From CALODL01 sp942492115 (GTDB lineage: Bacteria; Planctomycetota; Phycisphaerae; UBA1845; CAIVHJ01), in assembly GCA_942492115.1 (NCBI GenBank), contig CALODL010000001.1, positions 124,001 to 188,000 of the forward strand: a stretch of 64,000 bases of DNA, written 5' to 3'. The stretch's first letter is position 1, and each line of letters starts with the position of its first letter. The notes under the pieces are model-generated. The model was given only the letters and a program-made list of their open reading frames with translations. It did not search any database and was not told the DNA's origin. Shown here one piece after another: positions 61,206-64,000 of the stretch. Position numbers and translations under genes: made by a program.

Positions 61206-61919
61206 TTACTTCGGATAGGCGATTTCGATTTCCTTGGTTTCGCCGGCACCGACAGTGATCGTCGTTTCCTTTGGCTTGAGACGCTTGTCTTCGCACCACG
61301 TCGACACGACATACTCGCCGGCCGGCAGGCCGCTGATTTCGAATGCGCCGTTTTCGTCGGACACGGCAAAGAACGGGTGCGTCATGACATTGACGTAGGC
61401 ACTCATCCATGGATGCACGTCACACTTGACCTTGAGGCCAATCTCGGCGTTGTCAAACTTCTCTTTGAACTCCATGCCCTTTTTGGGTTGGCCCTTGTTG
61501 AACTCGGTGTTGTTCTTGGGCACTGCGTGGATGTTATGGGCCGTATCGTCGCTGTTGCGGACCAGGATTTCCTGTCCGGCGCGGACGCCGAAGACATGCG
61601 GTTCGTAGTGGCAACCCTTCTGGTCGAGCAGGACCGGTTCGGTCGGCATGGGCCATTCGCGTTCCGGCAGGCCACTCTTGACGTAGACGAAAACGTCCTT
61701 GAGTGTGCTGTTCTCGTTGACGACCAGTTTTTCCGAGAGCAGTTCCTTACCAGAGTACATCTGCTGGCAGTACGGATCGGCTTCGATCTTCATGGCCTTG
61801 CGGTTGACCGGCTTGGCACTCCACTTGACGGTGCCCTTGATGACAGCATTGTCTTCAGCCAGGGCCACGCCGCATAGCACGGCCAGTGTTGTTGTGAACA
61901 TCGTGGTGGTGCGAATCAT
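61206..61919 (-). CDS. Exported cupredoxin-like protein with carboxypeptidase-regulatory-like tail
   Basis: A 237-residue exported protein (signal MIRTTTMFTTTLAVLCGVALA). The middle (about 100-175) resembles a plastocyanin-type cupredoxin: RNSDDTAHNIHAVPK (H128), then KVKCDVHPWMSAY with C166, H169, M172, a complete type 1 copper set. C103, H104, H108 add a further potential metal site. The C-terminal part (about 180-237) has AVSDENGAFEISGLPAGEYVVSTW, a carboxypeptidase-regulatory-like strand set. It sits in the cox operon between the diheme cytochrome and ctaA. An electron-carrier role for the oxidase is inferred. AGGAG lies before the ATG in minus sense. Confidence 0.78.
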   Translation of the reverse strand: MIRTTTMFTTTLAVLCGVALAEDNAVIKGTVKWSAKPVNRKAMKIEADPYCQQMYSGKELLSEKLVVNENSTLKDVFVYVKSGLPEREWPMPTEPVLLDQKGCHYEPHVFGVRAGQEILVRNSDDTAHNIHAVPKNNTEFNKGQPKKGMEFKEKFDNAEIGLKVKCDVHPWMSAYVNVMTHPFFAVSDENGAFEISGLPAGEYVVSTWCEDKRLKPKETTITVGAGETKEIEIAYPK

Positions 61920-61973
61920 CTCTAGCTCCTCTTAATTGGCGTTGCATCCTCCGGATGCATGACAACAGTATTC

Positions 61974-61992
61974 GTTGCCCGCCGCGGGCAAC
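61974..61992 (-). other. Hairpin just after the diheme cytochrome stop codon
   Basis: GTTGCCCG (61974-61981) pairs with CGGGCAAC (61985-61992) around a CCG loop, one base after the stop (61994-61996). A second small hairpin GCATCC/GGATGC lies at 61944-61958. No U-tract follows, so these are more likely to stabilise the mRNA end than to terminate. Confidence 0.45.
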
Positions 61993-61993
61993 A

Positions 61994-64000
61994 TTAGTTT
62001 GACGCTCCGAGCGTCAGGGTGACTTCAGTCGGATGTCCGGGGAGGACCAGGATTTTGCCCCCGACAGCTACCGGCGTTAGACGTCCGATAGGGGCTCCGG
62101 GTTCACCGGTGGATGCTTCCGTATTCAATGTCCAGCCAGGGTGCCACACATGCAGGTCATACTCCCCCGGAGGAATGTCCTGCAGTTGAAACTCGCCGCT
62201 GTCGTTGGTCAGAGCATAGCCTGCGTGATCGACAACCCAGATGTGGTGCGACATCCAGTCGAAGCCCGGGATTCGGACCTCGACGATGCCGGGCCTGGTC
62301 AATGTCACCTCGGTGGTGGCACCTTGTTCGACAAGGTTCTTACTCCACAGCAGCGTTCCTTCGATGCGCCCCTGAATGTTATGTGCGGCGGCATCGTTAT
62401 TTACGAGTTTCACCGTTGCACCCACGGGCACGATCGATACAGGGCGGTCGAACCGACAGTTGTTCATCGACAGGGTAACGGCTGTCGCAGGCGCCGGCTC
62501 GGGCATGTACTCCGGCCCGGTTGCGAGATAGACCACGCAGCCGCCGACGCCACCACCTTCGTGTTGGATGGCCAGGCCACCGACTTGCTTGGTCTCGCCT
62601 CCGCAGGCATCACGAAGACGGTCGGCGACCGGCAGGAAGCTCGGCGTGACGTCCGGGCCTTCCCATGCCACGCGTCCTGTGATGGTGCCGAGGGCGCGGC
62701 CATCCGAGGCGACGCCGGGGCCAATACGACCGAGTATGGGATCGCTGAGTACTTCAGCCGATACGGTACGAACGGTTCTGGGCTGTTCCACCGTTTCGAG
62801 CTGGGTGGATTCCGGTTGCACGGGGTTGCTGGTCATATCGGCCGACGTGTCGGCTCCTGGAAGGATGGCCGTGTAATTGGTCTCACCCGCCTGCCAGACA
62901 AAATCGAGCAACAGACGCATTTGCTCCGCCCCCGTCTTGCCGAACGCGGCTTCGAATGGATCGCGTAACTCGGCGTCGAACGCGGCATAGGCACTCTTGC
63001 CAGCCTCGAACCATTGCGGCATTTTTGTGCCCGGTTGGATGCTGCCCGGCTCCTGCAGCCATTGGTGATACCACTCGTAGCGCAGGCGTTCATGGGTCAG
63101 TGCGAGGTTGGGTGCGGTGGGGTTTTGGTTCGAGCCGGGCACAGTTTCGTCGCCGAGCACGTGGCAGCTCAAGCACTTGAGCTCGTGAAAAAGCTTCTCG
63201 CCCCTGGCGAACTGCTCTTCGTTCATCCAGGTGAACCCGTCGATCTCGAACGGGTATTGCACGTCGTACAGATGTGCGAAGAAGCGGATGTCTGAGAGCA
63301 CCTTGCCGAAAACCTTTTGCGCTTGTGCGTCGCCTCGTGACGAAAAATCGAAGTCGCGTTCGAGGGCCAGCTTATTGTTGATTGCATAGTGTCGCCATTG
63401 GTGGGCGATGTTCTCGAGCCCCTGGATCGTGTACCACTCCTGCTCGGCAGAGACGGGGTCCGGCGATTTAGCAATAGTCTGTTCAACCTTGGTGAGCTGG
63501 TCGCGAAGGTCCTCCGATTCTTTTCGGGCCAGCGCCGAGAAATAATCGACCAGTGTCGAAGCTTGATCGTTCGTCAGGTAAAAGCTGGGCATTCGGACCT
63601 TGAGATCAGTCCACGGACGCAGGGTCTCGACGTTGAGAAGAAAACCGTGGAACCAATCTGGTTGGACCTTGGCGCCCTCGCCACGGAGCCACGGTGGTGC
63701 GTTGACGATGTCGTACTCGCCACCGTACCGGGAGCCGAGTTTCGCCAGTCCCTCATCCTGTTCTTCTATGGTTTCCTCGTCTTCTTCGTTCTCGTCTTCG
63801 TCCTCGTCGCCAAAGTCAAAATCGAAGTCATCATCACCATCACCTCCATCGTCCGACGCGAGCGTAATGAACTGATGGATGGGCGCAACGTTGTCTTCGA
63901 TCTGGTGGCAACCCGTGCAGTTCAACTCCTGAACCAACTGCCGGCCCTCGGCGATTGGACCACTCGATTCCGTCGCGTACGGGATCTGCAGCGATTCGGC
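61994..64000 (-). CDS. Diheme cytochrome c fused to cupredoxin-like and carboxypeptidase-regulatory-like domains (5' end outside window)
   Basis: The frame is open to the window edge, so the N-terminus is missing; at least 668 residues are visible. Counting from the TTG at 63937: heme motif CTGCH (7-11), an acidic low-complexity linker (29-62), a Met in MPSFY (117), a second heme CLSCH (255-259) and MPQWF (306). The C-terminal part (about 415-647) carries a cupredoxin-like segment VNNDAAAHNIQGR and a carboxypeptidase-regulatory-like end TNDSGEFQLQDIPPGEYDLHVW. It is the paralogous module of the neighbour at 61206, but the Cys and His copper ligands are lost (IPGFDWMSHHIW). It is likely an electron donor to the oxidase. 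Confidence 0.8.
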   Translation of the reverse strand, partial: AESLQIPYATESSGPIAEGRQLVQELNCTGCHQIEDNVAPIHQFITLASDDGGDGDDDFDFDFGDEDEDENEEDEETIEEQDEGLAKLGSRYGGEYDIVNAPPWLRGEGAKVQPDWFHGFLLNVETLRPWTDLKVRMPSFYLTNDQASTLVDYFSALARKESEDLRDQLTKVEQTIAKSPDPVSAEQEWYTIQGLENIAHQWRHYAINNKLALERDFDFSSRGDAQAQKVFGKVLSDIRFFAHLYDVQYPFEIDGFTWMNEEQFARGEKLFHELKCLSCHVLGDETVPGSNQNPTAPNLALTHERLRYEWYHQWLQEPGSIQPGTKMPQWFEAGKSAYAAFDAELRDPFEAAFGKTGAEQMRLLLDFVWQAGETNYTAILPGADTSADMTSNPVQPESTQLETVEQPRTVRTVSAEVLSDPILGRIGPGVASDGRALGTITGRVAWEGPDVTPSFLPVADRLRDACGGETKQVGGLAIQHEGGGVGGCVVYLATGPEYMPEPAPATAVTLSMNNCRFDRPVSIVPVGATVKLVNNDAAAHNIQGRIEGTLLWSKNLVEQGATTEVTLTRPGIVEVRIPGFDWMSHHIWVVDHAGYALTNDSGEFQLQDIPPGEYDLHVWHPGWTLNTEASTGEPGAPIGRLTPVAVGGKILVLPGHPTEVTLTLGASN

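Overview
This 64 kb window (no rRNA, tRNA or CRISPR array seen) looks like a chromosomal segment from a planctomycete, possibly class Phycisphaerae. The evidence is a TIGR04137-type small basic protein known from the PVC superphylum, a C-terminal CxxC...CPECG zinc ribbon of planctomycete style, a HTH-plus-membrane-anchor protein, small exported proteins with a GSCD motif, and mostly ATG/GTG starts in GC-rich DNA. All of this is judgement from reading the sequence; no database was searched.

Layout. 1-5490: end of an AAA ATPase gene, then a minus-strand block with an exported protein of unknown function, a redoxin/cytochrome c/copper-monooxygenase-like protein, an aminotransferase, a small basic protein and a SPOR-like membrane protein. 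5716-8978: aspartate carbamoyltransferase and acetoacetyl-CoA synthetase. 9329-31803: a large exopolysaccharide locus. It holds an export lipoprotein, a Wzz-like protein, a tyrosine autokinase, a FemAB-like protein, five GT4-type glycosyltransferases, a GT9 enzyme, an ABC exporter pair, an O-antigen ligase-like protein, a CapK/PaaK-like ligase, a GT39-like membrane protein, a tandem VanZ protein, a lipoprotein and the initiating sugar phosphotransferase. Several members resemble exosortase A (PEP-CTERM)-associated families, yet no exosortase or PEP-CTERM protein is present here.

31869-50333: housekeeping and small unknown genes. They include a DUF164 zinc ribbon with RNase HI, a PGRP-like amidase, two tandem small GSCD proteins, tsaB, a phosphoesterase, yidC, a divergent YchF, a TPR protein, bL28, gatC-gatA, an OmpA-family lipoprotein and several planctomycete-type hypotheticals. 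50586-53208: 4-hydroxyphenylpyruvate dioxygenase and a queE-queD-queF operon.

53574-64000: a minus-strand respiratory operon encoding an A1-type cytochrome c oxidase (coxB-A-C-D), heme A synthesis (ctaA, ctaB), SCO copper delivery, a DUF420 protein, two small membrane proteins, a cupredoxin-like protein, and a diheme cytochrome c fused to a second cupredoxin-like/carboxypeptidase-regulatory module that runs off the window end. The unusual points are the acidic D-F-D-F tags shared by CoxB and this cytochrome, the zinc ribbon on heme A synthase, and a strong hairpin with a U-rich tail immediately before ctaA.
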